From: Thiomicrorhabdus sp. zzn3
Lineage (GTDB): Bacteria; Pseudomonadota; Gammaproteobacteria; Thiomicrospirales; Thiomicrospiraceae
Reading direction: 5' to 3'
NCBI RefSeq assembly: GCF_029767755.1
Contig: NZ_JARUQS010000003.1
Location: forward strand, 126,446 to 190,445
DNA: 64,000 nucleotides
Position numbers and translations under genes: made by a program. The notes under the pieces were generated by a model that was not told the DNA's origin, searched no databases, and worked only from the letters and a program-made list of their open reading frames with translations. Below are positions 27,502 through 38,291 of this stretch, piece by piece; position 1 is the first letter of the stretch; the number at the start of each line of letters is the position of its first letter.

Positions 27502-28206
27502 TCAGCCTTGAACTTTAGCCGTAGCCTTGGCAGTGAATTGATCTCGCGTATCAAGCTCCGGTTCATCCAGCCACAAAGGATGATGGCCGGACTGCCAAAC
27601 CGGACGGTTTTTCATCACGGCTTTAAAATAACTACTGTTCAAATGACTATCCAGCCAACGCTTTAAGGCTGAATACCCTGCCTGAGTAAACCAAGTTTTA
27701 TCGACATTGGCAAACTGGCGGACAAAGGGAAAAATCGCAATATCTGCCATACTCATGGCATCACCCAGCAGATAGGGATGCCGTTCAAGTTGCCGATTCA
27801 GCTTCTGTAGAAAACGTTCACCTTCTTCACGATACGATGCCACTGGCTGTTCGGGATAATCCTCTGCATATTTGTAACGATCCAGCCAATATTTAAATTG
27901 CCCATCATTTTCATCAATCCACCATTGCATCCGTGCTTGCGCTTCCGTTTCCTGTGGTAACAGCGATGAGCCGCTCTGAGCAAGCGCCCACTGTAGGATA
28001 TCACGACTTTCGTCAATGACTTCTCCGCAAGGCAAGACCAATACTGGCACCGTTCCTTTAGGAGAAGCCTGCAGCATCTCAGCCGGCTTATCCCAGAACA
28101 CAATCTCACGCTGCTCCACCTGAATGCCGGCAAGAAAAATCCCCATTCGTGCTCGCATTGCGTATGGACAGCGCCGATAAGAATACAATACCGGGTAGGT
28201 TCTCAT
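27502..28206 (-). CDS. Glutathione S-transferase-family protein
   Basis: The thioredoxin-like N-domain begins YSYRRCPYAMRARMG, with a CPYA glutaredoxin-type active site (Cys13), and continues to the cis-Pro motif TVPVLVLP and ESRDI, the glutathione gamma-Glu contact. The C-domain is helical with MADIAIFPFVRQF. It is 234 aa. An active-site Cys suggests an omega- or beta-like GST or a glutathionyl-reductase activity rather than classical conjugation. The substrate is unknown. It is read alone on the minus strand, downstream of the protease gene. Confidence 0.82.
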   Translation of the reverse strand: MRTYPVLYSYRRCPYAMRARMGIFLAGIQVEQREIVFWDKPAEMLQASPKGTVPVLVLPCGEVIDESRDILQWALAQSGSSLLPQETEAQARMQWWIDENDGQFKYWLDRYKYAEDYPEQPVASYREEGERFLQKLNRQLERHPYLLGDAMSMADIAIFPFVRQFANVDKTWFTQAGYSALKRWLDSHLNSSYFKAVMKNRPVWQSGHHPLWLDEPELDTRDQFTAKATAKVQG

Positions 28207-28248
28207 TTGACCTCTTAACTATTGTTTGCCGTAACTTGCCTTAATCGC

Positions 28249-28256
28249 CAGGCCTG
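28249..28256 (+). repeat. Dispersed CAGGCCTG repeat, copy 12
   Basis: Intergenic between the GST start and the protease terminator. It reads GCCAGGCCTGTTAAATTTT, with C to A in the right arm. Confidence 0.82.
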
Positions 28257-28295
28257 TTAAATTTTAAATTTCGAACTTAATGGCTCGTATAAAAA

Positions 28296-28313
28296 AGCCC
28301 GCATAAGCGGGCT
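28296..28313 (-). terminator. Intrinsic terminator of the subtilase gene
   Basis: A seven-base stem (AGCCCGC/GCGGGCT) with an ATAA loop runs on the minus strand into TTTTTT. It lies 24 bases past the protease stop. Confidence 0.88.
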
Positions 28314-28336
28314 CAAAAGTATAAGCAAGCTTAGCC

Positions 28337-30625
28337 TTAACGCAAGCGCACTGCACTGCTATTGCTGTATGCAGAAACCTCACCGCTTCGATAAGCCTGC
28401 ACTTGATAGTAATAGGTTCCGGGTGTGCTCAAATTGTCAGTAAATCCAGTACTGTTCGCTGCAACCGAACCGATACGCTGATACACGATTTTATTGCGCT
28501 CTTTGAGACCGCGCTCAATATAAAAGCCTTCTTCACTGTCACTGTTATCGGTCCAGCTCAAACTTACCTGACTGCCATTCAAGCCTGTGGACAAATCACT
28601 TGGCGCCGTCAAAACACCCGGCGCTGGAGGTGGTGGCTCAGCCACTGCCGACTCCACTTTCACTTGAACAGCATCCGAATAGGCCTGTTTTGCCGAATTA
28701 TAGGCATAAATTCGGTATTGATAGGTACCGACAGGCACACCCGTATCAACAAATTCAACCGTATTTTGTTCCAAGGTGGCAACCGTTTCAAAAGCGTATT
28801 TACCACGGACTTTCGCCGCACGTTCAACCACATAACCGGTTTCATTAGCGCTATTATCCTGCCAGCTCAAAGTGACATCCGCACCATTGACCGATGCCGT
28901 TAAACCCGTGGGCGCGTCCAACAGGGTCGGATCGTTCACACTGATCACAACTGAATCCGTTGCCTGAGCGCCACCATTATCCGTTACCGTCAGCAGCGCA
29001 TTAAACTGCCCACCGGTTTGATAGGTATGCTGTACATTTTGGCCGCTGGCCCGAGTGCCGTCGCCAAAATCCCATGCATAACTGAGGATACTGCCGTCCG
29101 TATCATAGGAGCCGGACGCATCAAAATTGACCAATAATGGCACATCGCCCGAAACAGGAGTCGCCACAAGTTGCGCGACCGGCAGCTCATTGCTCACCTC
29201 TATCATGACCGAATCAGTCGCCGTACGTCCATTGTTGTCGGTCACCGTCAACACTGCGGCAAACTGGCCGCTCTGGGTATATTCATGACTGACCTGAACT
29301 CCACTGGTTTGAGTGCCATCGCCAAAATCCCATTGATAACTGACGATACGGCCATCTGGATCATAAGAGCCGCTGGCATCAAACTGGACAGAAAGAGGTA
29401 AAGGCCCTGTCACGGCCGAACTGCTCAAACTGGCCACCGGCGCCATATTGCTATTTAAATGTAACGCATAGGCCACCGCTGCCTGCGCATTCACCAAACC
29501 GTGTCCATAAAGCAATTCATCCCCTAAATCGGTCGCCGTATTGAACAGGCCTGCTTCGATTTCATCCGCGCTGATTTCAGGGTTCGCTGCTACCATCAGC
29601 GCCGCTACACCTGCCGCTGCGGGAGAGGAAAAAGAGGTTCCACTGTAATAAACATAGCCATTATCTTTATAAGTGGTAAACAAGCTCACCCCTGGAGCGA
29701 CCACATCGACAAACTCACCATAATTGGAAAAACCGGCTTTGACGTTATTCTCATCGGTTGCGCCCACTGCCACAAAAGAAGTGTAGTCCGGGAAAGAACC
29801 CTCCAAGGCGCCATCGTTACCTGCAGACATAAACAGCAAACCATTACGATCCCGTAAATATTGGGCCGCATCATCAATGGTGGCATATTGAATCCCACCA
29901 TAACTTAAATTCACGACCCGAGCCCCCTGATCCGCAGACCAACGAATGCACTCTGCCATGGTAGAAATATAAGCCGAGCTGTTGCCATCACTGATATTGA
30001 TTCTGACGGGCAGCACGGACACATTCCAGTTCACACCCGCCACGCCGATACCGTTATTACCCACCGCGCCCAAAGTTCCGATTGTACCGCTACCGTGGCC
30101 ATGCGCATCTTCCACATCAGTCGAACCGTCTTGCGCGTTATACCCAGGCAAGATCAGATTGGCCGCCAGGTCTTCATGATCGCTATCCACGCCGGTATCA
30201 CATACCGCCACCCGAACCGAAGCCTGTCCCACGGCTTGCTCCCATGCTTGCGGTGTATTCATTGCACTGTGCTGCCACTGCGAAGCGAACCCGGGATCAT
30301 CTGGCGTCAGCGTCAAGGGCACCTCATAATCCGGTTCAGCAAACTTGACCAGCCCACTGGTTTCAAGCAGTTTAGCGATCGCCTTCTCTCGCCCAACCGA
30401 ATCGAAATGAGCAATATGCAGATTCAAATTTTCAAGCACGCGCTCCTGTAACAGCCCCTGACTTCTAAGCAGCGCATTCAATCCTTTCAATTCAGATGGG
30501 GCTGCATCCTCTTTTGGCTTATACAGAACGGTTCCCGGACGTATTTGATCCGCCATGGCCATCGGTACTGCCAACGCGCCGACTAACAACCCAGATAACA
30601 TAATCGCTTTAACAGGGGCAGACAT
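28337..30625 (-). CDS. Secreted subtilisin-like serine protease with PKD and Fn3 domains
   Basis: A signal peptide (to about residue 25, MAMA then DQ) is followed by an I9-type propeptide and an S8 peptidase with Asp143 (CDTGVD), His175 (DAHGHGSGT) and Ser331 (GTSFSSP). Two PKD domains (each with YxWDFGDGT) and two fibronectin-III domains end the protein. It is 762 aa from ATG 30625, eight bases behind GAGGAG. The His block reads HGHGSG rather than the usual HGTHVAG, so the second His is lost while the catalytic one remains. No anchor, LPXTG or autotransporter barrel is seen. It is probably released or bound to surface polymer. Confidence 0.9.
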   Translation of the reverse strand: MSAPVKAIMLSGLLVGALAVPMAMADQIRPGTVLYKPKEDAAPSELKGLNALLRSQGLLQERVLENLNLHIAHFDSVGREKAIAKLLETSGLVKFAEPDYEVPLTLTPDDPGFASQWQHSAMNTPQAWEQAVGQASVRVAVCDTGVDSDHEDLAANLILPGYNAQDGSTDVEDAHGHGSGTIGTLGAVGNNGIGVAGVNWNVSVLPVRINISDGNSSAYISTMAECIRWSADQGARVVNLSYGGIQYATIDDAAQYLRDRNGLLFMSAGNDGALEGSFPDYTSFVAVGATDENNVKAGFSNYGEFVDVVAPGVSLFTTYKDNGYVYYSGTSFSSPAAAGVAALMVAANPEISADEIEAGLFNTATDLGDELLYGHGLVNAQAAVAYALHLNSNMAPVASLSSSAVTGPLPLSVQFDASGSYDPDGRIVSYQWDFGDGTQTSGVQVSHEYTQSGQFAAVLTVTDNNGRTATDSVMIEVSNELPVAQLVATPVSGDVPLLVNFDASGSYDTDGSILSYAWDFGDGTRASGQNVQHTYQTGGQFNALLTVTDNGGAQATDSVVISVNDPTLLDAPTGLTASVNGADVTLSWQDNSANETGYVVERAAKVRGKYAFETVATLEQNTVEFVDTGVPVGTYQYRIYAYNSAKQAYSDAVQVKVESAVAEPPPPAPGVLTAPSDLSTGLNGSQVSLSWTDNSDSEEGFYIERGLKERNKIVYQRIGSVAANSTGFTDNLSTPGTYYYQVQAYRSGEVSAYSNSSAVRLR
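29546..29553 (-). repeat. Dispersed CAGGCCTG repeat, copy 13
   Basis: Inside the subtilase catalytic domain, read EAGLFN. The reverse strand reads GCAGGCCTGTTCAATA. Confidence 0.85.
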
Positions 30626-30835
30626 ATGCAACTCTCCTCAATGACGCGCAACCCATTTTGTGATTAATGAGGGTTGTTCACTTCCAATTTCCAGCATCAT
30701 TAATCACCTGCATTAAATTGATCGTAACGCGAACCCACCCCAAACACAAGCCGAAAACTCACTAGGCAATTGATTATAAAAGAAATTAATCACCCCCTTC
30801 TCTGCCAACCGCTCTTGATCATTCCTAAAAACGCA

Positions 30836-30857
30836 CAACCCGCCATATGGCGGGTTG
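30836..30857. repeat. Perfect 22-base palindrome
   Basis: Arms CAACCCGCCAT and ATGGCGGGTTG meet with no loop, 25 bases beyond the groEL terminator. On the minus strand TTTTT follows after four bases, so it could be a back-up terminator. An operator for the protease gene is the other option. Confidence 0.6.
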
Positions 30858-30881
30858 AATACACGAAAGCATAAAACTAAA

Positions 30882-30903
30882 AAAGCCCGCGTAAGCGGGC
30901 TTT
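30882..30903. terminator. Intrinsic terminator of groESL
   Basis: The stem AAAGCCCGC/GCGGGCTTT has a GTAA loop and a T-rich tract on the minus strand. It lies 46 bases past the groEL stop. It is nearly the same stem as the protease terminator at 28296. Confidence 0.9.
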
Positions 30904-30949
30904 TTATCAGCAATATAGATCGATGCTGTAATTTTCCAAAGCGAGAAAA

Positions 30950-32593
<1,644 letters not shown>

Positions 32594-32629
32594 TTATTAA
32601 TCTTGTTAAAACGTTTCAGTTAAACCTTA

Positions 32630-32920
32630 TTATTCAACGATTGCAACGATGTCATCTTCACGCATAATCAACAGCGCTTCACCGTTATCATCTTTGACTT
32701 CTTGCCCAGAGTATTGGCCAAACATCACCTTATCGCCCACTTTTACCGTCATGGCAACGATGTTACCTGAATCCGACGCTTTCCCCGGACCAACGGCAAC
32801 CACTTCACCCATATTTTGCTGTTCTTGAGCTGAACCCGGTAGCAAAATACCACCCGCCGATTCTTTCTTCTCTTCAACACGGCGAATCACAACGCGGTCT
32901 TGTAAAGGTTTAATGTTCAT
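32630..32920 (-). CDS. groES: Co-chaperonin GroES (Hsp10)
   Basis: GroES caps GroEL. The mobile loop ([19 protein letters not shown]) and the terminal domain are canonical, and the length is 96 aa. It is the first gene of the operon, about 140 bases behind a CIRCE operator, with a leader that can fold into a hairpin. Expression should be heat-inducible through HrcA. hrcA itself is not in the window. Confidence 0.98.
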   Translation of the reverse strand: MNIKPLQDRVVIRRVEEKKESAGGILLPGSAQEQQNMGEVVAVGPGKASDSGNIVAMTVKVGDKVMFGQYSGQEVKDDNGEALLIMREDDIVAIVE

Positions 32921-32971
32921 AGGTTTCTCCTAAAAGTCCAAAATAAAAAGTAGTTACATAAAAGATTCCGC

Positions 32972-33007
32972 CGATGCAAAATAATTCCGATGGCTTATCT
33001 TGCATCG
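32972..33007 (-). promoter_or_regulatory. Hairpin in the groES leader
   Basis: CGATGCAA (32972-32979) pairs with TTGCATCG (33000-33007) around a 20-base loop in the untranslated leader. A second dyad, CCGGAAATTCCGG, lies at 33028-33040. It could affect stability or act as a thermosensor, but no start-site occlusion is evident. Confidence 0.4.
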
Positions 33008-33058
33008 TCGTTTATGGCACTCACAGACCGGAAATTCCGGCGGCCAAATTGTTTTGTT

Positions 33059-33085
33059 TTAGCACTCACCTCTTGAGAGTGCTAA
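33059..33085 (-). promoter_or_regulatory. CIRCE operator (HrcA binding site)
   Basis: Perfect arms TTAGCACTC and GAGTGCTAA are spaced by nine bases, exactly the CIRCE consensus. It overlaps the expected transcription start of groESL, so HrcA would block initiation until heat shock. Confidence 0.95.
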
Positions 33086-33089
33086 GAAA

Positions 33090-33117
33090 ATTTTAGTCAT
33101 CTTGTGACTTCTGTCAA
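33090..33117 (-). promoter_or_regulatory. Sigma-70 promoter of groESL
   Basis: On the minus strand a perfect TTGACA (33112-33117) and TAAAAT (33090-33095) are 16 bases apart, immediately upstream of CIRCE. I see no CNNCTTGAA/CCCCATNT sigma-32 pair here. Confidence 0.85.
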
Positions 33118-33158
33118 CTCATATGGAGACGATTAATTCGAATTCAAGGGTACATATA

Positions 33159-33188
33159 AAAAAAGATGGCATAAGAGCCATCTTTTTT
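33159..33188. terminator. Bidirectional terminator after proB
   Basis: A 12-base stem (AAAAAAGATGGC/GCCATCTTTTTT) with a six-base loop lies between the proB stop and the groESL promoter. It insulates the heat-shock operon. Confidence 0.92.
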
Positions 33189-33210
33189 GCATTTGAGCAG
33201 TACCCGCTCG

Positions 33211-34335
33211 TTATTCGCTCAGCACCAAATTATCACGATGAATTAAGGACTCATCATCCACATAACCCAAAATGGATTCAATTTGATGACTCGGCAGGCC
33301 GATGATTTTGTGCGCTTCATGAATGGAATAATTGGCTAGGCCACGTGCCACCTCATTGCCACTCTGATCGTAACAAACCACCATTTCTCCACGCTGAAAT
33401 GTGCCTTGCACCTGTTTAACGCCAATCGGCAACAGGCTTTTGCCGGAATTTTTTAACACCTCAACAGCACCTTCGTCCAAAACCAATTTACCCTTGGCCT
33501 GCAAATGTCCGGCCAACCATTGCTGACGAGCGGTTAACGGCTCCAAATCCGGAATCAACAAGGTACCATAGGATTCTCCGGAAAACAGCTTGGGTAAGAT
33601 CGACTCTTCACGCCCAGAGGCGATCAATGTGGCCGTCCCAGAACGCGCCGCACGCTTGGCCGCCATGACCTTGGTGTACATCCCGCCCTTTCCAAGCGCA
33701 CCACCAGTCGGACTGGCCATCGCTTCAATATCCTTACGACTGACCTGCGCCTTGGAAATCAATTTGGCATTTGGGTTCTCGCGCGGATTATCATCATACA
33801 GCCCTTGCTGATCGGTCAGAATCACCAACACATCGGCTCCGATCAGATTCGCCGTTAATGCGGCCAAGGTATCATTATCGCCGAAACGAATTTCATCCGT
33901 GACCACGGTATCATTTTCGTTAATCACCGGGACCACGCCATACGAAAGCAAGGTCTGAACGGTGCTTTTAATGTTCAGGTAACGCTTACGGTTCGACAGA
34001 TCATCATGCGTCATCAAAATCTGCGCGGTATGAATATCATAACGGGCAAACTCTGACTCATAAGCCTGAACCAACCCCATCTGCCCAACGGCTGCAGCCG
34101 CTTGCAACTCATGCAGTGCCGACGGGCGGCTTTGCCAACCTAAACGCTGCATCCCTTCCGCAACCGAACCGGATGACACAATAACCACTTCCACCCCTTG
34201 CTGACGCAGGTCAACAATTTGCGCCACCCACTTCTTCATAGCCTCAATGTTCAAGCCTTGCCCATCATTCGTCAGCAAAGCACTGCCGATTTTCACCACC
34301 CAACGTTTGGTCTGCTTTAATTGTGAACGTTCCAT
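33211..34335 (-). CDS. proB: Glutamate 5-kinase (with PUA domain)
   Basis: ProB phosphorylates glutamate in the first step of proline synthesis and is feedback-inhibited by proline. The kinase domain shows [38 protein letters not shown] and GTGGMYTK-like [12 protein letters not shown]. The C-terminal PUA domain starts near residue 280. It is 374 aa (E. coli 367). It follows obgE by 18 bases, which include a dispersed repeat. proA is not adjacent. Confidence 0.95.
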   Translation of the reverse strand: MERSQLKQTKRWVVKIGSALLTNDGQGLNIEAMKKWVAQIVDLRQQGVEVVIVSSGSVAEGMQRLGWQSRPSALHELQAAAAVGQMGLVQAYESEFARYDIHTAQILMTHDDLSNRKRYLNIKSTVQTLLSYGVVPVINENDTVVTDEIRFGDNDTLAALTANLIGADVLVILTDQQGLYDDNPRENPNAKLISKAQVSRKDIEAMASPTGGALGKGGMYTKVMAAKRAARSGTATLIASGREESILPKLFSGESYGTLLIPDLEPLTARQQWLAGHLQAKGKLVLDEGAVEVLKNSGKSLLPIGVKQVQGTFQRGEMVVCYDQSGNEVARGLANYSIHEAHKIIGLPSHQIESILGYVDDESLIHRDNLVLSE

Positions 34336-34345
34336 CTTTTTTAAC

Positions 34346-34353
34346 CAGGCCTG
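34346..34353 (+). repeat. Dispersed CAGGCCTG repeat, copy 14
   Basis: Directly abuts the obgE stop codon and lies in the 18-base obgE-proB gap. It reads TTAACCAGGCCTGTTAAAAA, a near-dyad. Confidence 0.88.
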
Positions 34354-35601
<1,248 letters not shown>

Positions 35602-35859
35602 TTATTCAGTTACGATTGTTACATAGGTACGTACTGGCTTACCTTTAGATACGAAAGCAACTTGACCGTCTGCTTTAGCAAATAAAGTATCGTCCTTACC
35701 ACGACCAACGTTCACACCCGCGTGGAACTTGGTACCACGCTGACGAACGATGATGCTTCCCGCAGAAACCATCTCACCACCAAAACGCTTAACACCTAAG
35801 CGTTTGGCGTTGGAATCGCGACCGTTTTTAGTACTACCTGCAGCCTTCTTATGAGCCAT
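35602..35859 (-). CDS. rpmA: 50S ribosomal protein L27
   Basis: L27 reaches the peptidyl-transferase centre. [28 protein letters not shown] is canonical and begins AHKK directly, so there is no Firmicutes-type cleavable extension. It is 85 aa and lies 86 bases behind rplU in the same transcript. Confidence 0.98.
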   Translation of the reverse strand: MAHKKAAGSTKNGRDSNAKRLGVKRFGGEMVSAGSIIVRQRGTKFHAGVNVGRGKDDTLFAKADGQVAFVSKGKPVRTYVTIVTE

Positions 35860-35945
35860 GGTATAGTCCTCTTTTTAACGGTTCTGCTCCCTACTCAGAA
35901 ACAGCGCCGTTTTTTTAATTCATCGAAACTTAAGCTTTTACAGTA

Positions 35946-36260
35946 TTAAGCTGAGATCTTACCGATCTTAACTTCTGTATAGTTTTGGCGGTGGCCTTGC
36001 TTAGTCTTTGATCGGTTCTTACGACGACGGAACTTGATGATGGTAACTTTTTTACCACGACCGTTTGATTCAACAGTCGCTGTTACTTTCGCACCTTCAA
36101 CAACAGGCGTACCAACTTTGATATCAGCGCCTTCACCAACCATCAATACTTCGTCGAACTCAACAGAATCGCCTGCTTCTGCATTCAATGATTCAATGCG
36201 TAGCACTTGACCTTCACGAACTCGATATTGCTTACCACCGGTTTTAATTACCGCGTACAT
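35946..36260 (-). CDS. rplU: 50S ribosomal protein L21
   Basis: L21 is an early-assembly 23S rRNA binder. [23 protein letters not shown] and the C-terminal [17 protein letters not shown] are diagnostic. It is 104 aa (E. coli 103). It is the first gene of rplU-rpmA, driven by the promoter at 36318-36346. Confidence 0.98.
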   Translation of the reverse strand: MYAVIKTGGKQYRVREGQVLRIESLNAEAGDSVEFDEVLMVGEGADIKVGTPVVEGAKVTATVESNGRGKKVTIIKFRRRKNRSKTKQGHRQNYTEVKIGKISA

Positions 36261-36572
36261 GGAACTTCTCCCGGATTCAAAATTCTTTTACTAGCCGTCA
36301 ACTTCGGCAAAGGCGGAATTATATAGTTTTTTAAAACTGAGGTCAAAATAATTTCGCGCAATTTTTCAACAAATTCCAACAGGCCTATCCACTTCGTCAA
36401 GCCCGCGCCTATTATATCTGAGCAAACTCCCAATAACACAAGAAAAAAACCGTAAATCAACCCCTTAACACCAACAGACTCAAAACCCTTGCAAACACTG
36501 GCACCCTCAAGCAAATCATACTAGAATAGGCGCTTTCAACTGAACGGATACGTCTTTGGCACGTGGCGAACT
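36261..36572. other. Divergent promoter region rplU / ispB
   Basis: These 312 non-coding bases contain the rplU promoter and a CAGGCCTA variant of the dispersed repeat at 36380-36387. The ispB side is A/C-rich with only weak promoter candidates (TGGCAC, 17 bases, TAGAAT). A minus-strand frame of 88 codons here has no protein-like character. Confidence 0.6.
36318..36346 (-). promoter_or_regulatory. Sigma-70 promoter of rplU-rpmA
   Basis: On the minus strand TTGACC (36341-36346) and a perfect TATAAT (36318-36323) are 17 bases apart. The leader to the rplU start is about 50 bases. Confidence 0.85.
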
Positions 36573-37538
36573 ATGACTTTATCGGAAATTCGTAATCTTA
36601 TTCTGGACGACATTCAGGCAACCGACGCCCTGATTCTGGAACGCCTGGCTTCAGACGTGGTTCTCATCAATCAGATTGGACACTATATTATTAACAGCGG
36701 CGGCAAACGTCTTCGCCCGTTGCTGGTTCTGCTCAGCGCTAAAGCCTGCGATTACCAGGGGACAGACCACCGCCTAATGGCGGCCGTCATTGAATTTATC
36801 CACACCTCCACCCTGTTGCATGACGATGTGGTTGATGAATCCGACACCCGCCGTGGCAACAAAACCGCGAATGAAGTCTGGGGCAATGCGGCGAGCGTTT
36901 TAGTCGGTGACTTCCTCTACTCGCGTTCTTTTGAAATGATGGTCGAACCGGGGCTGATGCGTATCATGGAAGTGATGTCTGAAGCCACCAATGTCATTGC
37001 GGCTGGAGAAGTGTTACAACTTTTGAACTGCCACGATGCCGACACCAGCGAAGCGCGCTATATGGAAGTCATCCATCGTAAAACCGCCAAGCTGTTTGAG
37101 GCCGCCACGCAGATGGGGCCCATCTTGGCCAACAAACCGCAACTGGAAGAGGCGTTTATCACCTATGGACGCCACCTAGGAGCCGCTTTCCAACTGATCG
37201 ACGATGCTTTGGATTATATGGCCGATGAAGCCGAACTGGGCAAAAATCTTGGAGATGACTTGGCGGAAGGCAAACCGACGCTGCCGTTGATTTACGTTCT
37301 GGAGAACGGCAGCGAGGCGGATAAAGCAATTGTTCGCCGCGCCATTGAGAGCGATGGTATCAAGTTACTCAAAGAAGTCACGCAGATCATCCAAAATTCA
37401 GGCGCCTTGGAATACACCCAGCAGATGGCACAGCAGGAAGCCGATAAAGCCAAAGACGCCTTGAAAGAGCTTGAAGAGAGTCAAATTAAAACGGCGCTTT
37501 GCGCTTTGGCGGACTTGGCGGTCAAACGCAATCACTGA
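36573..37538 (+). CDS. ispB: Polyprenyl (octaprenyl) diphosphate synthase
   Basis: It extends farnesyl diphosphate with isopentenyl units to make the ubiquinone side chain. The first Asp-rich motif DDVVD (residues 84-88) and the second DDALD bind Mg-diphosphate, and GGKRLRP is the substrate loop. It is 321 aa. It is divergent from rplU-rpmA as in E. coli. The chain length made cannot be read from sequence. Confidence 0.94.
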   Translation: MTLSEIRNLILDDIQATDALILERLASDVVLINQIGHYIINSGGKRLRPLLVLLSAKACDYQGTDHRLMAAVIEFIHTSTLLHDDVVDESDTRRGNKTANEVWGNAASVLVGDFLYSRSFEMMVEPGLMRIMEVMSEATNVIAAGEVLQLLNCHDADTSEARYMEVIHRKTAKLFEAATQMGPILANKPQLEEAFITYGRHLGAAFQLIDDALDYMADEAELGKNLGDDLAEGKPTLPLIYVLENGSEADKAIVRRAIESDGIKLLKEVTQIIQNSGALEYTQQMAQQEADKAKDALKELEESQIKTALCALADLAVKRNH

Positions 37539-37611
37539 TTGCCGAGTCACAATTTCTGTTACTCGTTAAAGAGCCGTTGTCCGAAATCCTCCAAGTTGCG
37601 AGCAGATCTGA

Positions 37612-38205
37612 TCAAAACTTGGTTTTCAACTTCTGCTTGGCCTGTTCTTTTTGCTGCTCTTGCTTTTCAGCTTCTTCTGCCGCTAACTTTTCCATCGCGA
37701 CCTGACGCTCTTGCTCCGAGTAGACCTTATACAATTCCAGATTATGCAGATGGGTTTTTTGCCAATCGATGCGTCTAAGCAGCCAGCGCACCAAAAAACG
37801 GATTACATGACACTCATCATAAGACTGGTACAGCACTTCCGGTTTGGCACGCATACCATGGACACGCTCAACGATAATGGTTTGCAGATCGTGACGGGGC
37901 TCTATACGAATAAAGCCACCATCACTTTCATCAAAACTGGTGCTGTAATAAATTCGCACGACCTTATTCATACTAAAAATGGCTTTAGCCAAAATCGTTG
38001 ACTCAGGCCGTCCGCTCAACCCGACCGTATGAATAAAAATATTCTGCGTTTTTATACGCCGTATAAAACTTTCTACTTCTTCAAACGGAACTTCCCTGGT
38101 GGCCAGCTCCTGACGCTCACGCTCTCTCTTGAGCATGTCTGAACGTTTCTCAAGCTGTTTAAAAAAGTATTTAACCGCTGGTGTAATCTGGTTGGCGTCT
38201 TTCAT
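37612..38205 (-). CDS. Conserved-looking protein of unknown function
   Basis: The 197-aa product has no signal peptide or membrane segment. An N-terminal basic helix (KYFFKQLEKRSDMLKRERERQE) is followed by an alpha/beta core with NIFIHTVGLSGRPEST and IRIEPRHDLQTIIVERVHG. The C-terminal 45 residues are a charged Glu/Gln/Lys helix probably forming a coiled coil. ATG 38205 has AGAGGTAG in front, which supports real translation. I do not recognise the family. It lies 86 bases after fbpB on the same strand and could be a distal member of that iron operon. Confidence 0.7.
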   Translation of the reverse strand: MKDANQITPAVKYFFKQLEKRSDMLKRERERQELATREVPFEEVESFIRRIKTQNIFIHTVGLSGRPESTILAKAIFSMNKVVRIYYSTSFDESDGGFIRIEPRHDLQTIIVERVHGMRAKPEVLYQSYDECHVIRFLVRWLLRRIDWQKTHLHNLELYKVYSEQERQVAMEKLAAEEAEKQEQQKEQAKQKLKTKF

Positions 38206-38291
38206 TTTTACTACCTCTGAACAGGGTATCGGCCATTCAGACGTTTTTTAAAGCCCGAATTGATAAAAATTTAAGGTACCGCAGCACAACA

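Larger units (their letters stand above)
30626..30949. other. Intergenic region between groEL and the protease gene
   Basis: These 324 bases hold the groEL terminator (30882-30903), a perfect 22-base palindrome (30836-30857) and A/T-rich sequence that should include the protease promoter. I could not place -35/-10 elements with confidence. No coding frame here looks real. Confidence 0.6.

Noticed and set aside
36248..36514. 88-codon minus-strand frame overlapping the rplU start
   Set aside because: It spans the rplU promoter, has low-complexity composition and overlaps the real gene start.
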